Source: Calothrix sp. NIES-4101 (lineage in GTDB: Bacteria; Cyanobacteriota; Cyanobacteriia; Cyanobacteriales; Nostocaceae). Taken from it: a stretch of 64,000 nt of DNA. Numbering within the stretch: the first letter of the stretch is position 1; each line of letters begins with the position of its first letter. Positions 63,228 to 64,000 of this stretch are shown piece after piece. Under the pieces are notes generated by a model. That model was not told the origin of the DNA. It saw nothing but the letters and a program-made list of their open reading frames with translations, and searched no databases. The position numbers were made by a program, and so were the translations under genes. The stretch is taken from NCBI GenBank assembly GCA_004296455.1, contig AP018280.1, forward strand, positions 744,001 through 808,000, written 5' to 3'.

Positions 63228-64000
63228 ATGTGGGAAATTAGACAATGGTTTGAAAATTCACTGATTGAAACTGTTTTACCGTCTTATCTGCGGGGAAATG
63301 GTGAGAAATATTATGCTCACCTGAGACAAGAGGGGTTGGGAGAAGAATCAGAAGCTTATTTAAAATTTTTACTTGAGATACTGCGAGTAACAGCAAAAAA
63401 CCCAGGCGACGCAAAGGTTGTTTACCCGTTACTGCAAGCAAACACAGACAAACTAAATTCAACTTTAGGGGAAGTATTACGCATTTGGGCAACAGATACT
63501 ATTTTAGAAATCAAGCCAAATGAGGCTCTATTGGTCGCTAGAGCCATTGGAAATTTTAGCGTTTTCATTTCCCAGCTTGCCTTAGACAATAAAGCTAGCA
63601 ATACAGAAATTGCGATTACAGGGTATGAAATTGCACTCAATATATTAACCAGTAATGCATTGTCCAAAAACTGGGTGGTGAATGTAACCCGTAACATATT
63701 TTCAAAACACTGGGCAATGATGCAATATAACTTGGGTAACGCTTACTATAACAGAATAATGGGCGATCAGGCAGAGAACCTAGAAAAAGAAATCTCTGCT
63801 TATAATCATGCGTTAGAAGTTTTTAATCCTACTGTATATCCTGAGTATTGGGCAATTACGCAACATAATTTGGGGTGTGCTTACAGTGATAGAATTTTAG
63901 GAGAGCACACAGAGAACTTAGAAAAAGCAATTGCTGCTCATACTGCGGCATTGACAGTTTACACCCGCACCAAATTTCCTGAAGACTGGGCAATGACCCA
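63228..64000 (+). CDS. TPR protein, N-terminal part (probably TPR-CHAT), runs off window
   Basis: The ATG at 63228 has an RBS (GGAGAG, 8 bp spacing). After an N-terminal helical domain (WFENSLIETVLPSYL) come TPRs of the form WAMMQYNLGNAYYNRIMGDQAENLEKEISAYNHALEVF, with repeated QHNLGCAYSDRI and ENLEKAI. This repeat style is typical of cyanobacterial TPR-CHAT proteins, whose CHAT domain would be beyond the window. The gene follows the caspase-hydrolase gene on the same strand. The CHAT domain itself is not seen, so that part is inference. Confidence 0.8.
   Translation, partial: MWEIRQWFENSLIETVLPSYLRGNGEKYYAHLRQEGLGEESEAYLKFLLEILRVTAKNPGDAKVVYPLLQANTDKLNSTLGEVLRIWATDTILEIKPNEALLVARAIGNFSVFISQLALDNKASNTEIAITGYEIALNILTSNALSKNWVVNVTRNIFSKHWAMMQYNLGNAYYNRIMGDQAENLEKEISAYNHALEVFNPTVYPEYWAITQHNLGCAYSDRILGEHTENLEKAIAAHTAALTVYTRTKFPEDWAMT

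Noticed and set aside
63238-63697. Minus-strand reading frames at the right end
   Set aside because: They lie opposite the TPR coding frame, which has an RBS and a repeat pattern; the minus frames have neither.
1-64000. CRISPR arrays, tRNA or rRNA genes
   Set aside because: No regularly spaced repeats with unique spacers, no cloverleaf-like genes and no rRNA-like stretches were seen by reading both strands.

Overview
The window looks like a cyanobacterial plasmid, or a plasmid-like island in a cyanobacterial chromosome, most likely from a filamentous Nostocales-type strain. The palindrome GCGATCGC (HIP1) is scattered throughout. Several families are cyanobacterial: a CyRepA1-type replication protein, DUF1822, DUF928, CHASE2-CHAT and DevBCA-type exporters. 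Heptanucleotide tandem repeats and many insertion sequences are present. I found no rRNA, tRNA or CRISPR array.

Layout. (1) 1-2661: an inverted, diverged copy of a conjugation-like cassette (VirB4-, VirB3- and VirB2-like) and a small HTH protein. (2) 2762-5226: a VOC protein, a FAD monooxygenase and a divergent TetR regulator. (3) 5719-16505: an oxidative/ligase cluster (GH3-type ligase, hexapeptide acyltransferase-like protein, Rieske oxygenase, ferritin-like diiron protein, unidentified protein). It is divergent from a DevB-DevC-DevC-DevA exporter operon whose ATPase is split by an IS exactly in the Walker A motif. (4) 16829-20479: a second copy of the VOC/monooxygenase segment, then gene remnants (glycosyltransferase, ECF41-like sigma factor, SDR) around an intact SDR/LysR pair. 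(5) 20746-30183: two identical inverted 1463-bp IS copies enclosing a redox block (GST, PNPOx-like, TetR with two matching operator boxes, SWIM protein, 4Fe-4S/SCP2 protein). (6) 30226-31824: a truncated MarR gene and an ISAzo13-like element with a -1 frameshift. (7) 31827-39042: the plasmid backbone. It holds a replication gene split by one in-frame TGA, its HTH partner, three 24-bp-spaced iteron-like repeats, and a second VirB2/3/4-like cassette cut by an IS.

(8) 40306-56111 is the most interesting part. It holds DUF928, CHAT-CHASE2, a 1529-aa secreted TPR-CHAT protein, DUF1822, a sigma/HTH-like protein and a subtilisin-like protease. Four copies of one motif, reading GGCATATCCTC-N9-AGAAATAC toward the gene, lie upstream of the TPR-CHAT gene, the subtilase gene and a truncated secreted peptide gene (two tandem copies). 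This suggests a co-regulated protease/signalling regulon, possibly served by the sigma-like protein. The subtilase is broken by a 162-bp MITE with a 9-bp target duplication. (9) 56236-58873: small plasmid genes, including a coiled-coil protein behind a leader hairpin. (10) 59438-64000: a caspase-like/alpha-beta hydrolase fusion followed by a TPR protein that runs off the window and is probably another TPR-CHAT. The 3' third of the window is therefore rich in peptidases typical of cell-death or conflict systems.

Many genes are broken at base-exact insertion sites, so several systems here appear recently inactivated. All functions are inferred from sequence motifs; no database search was possible.
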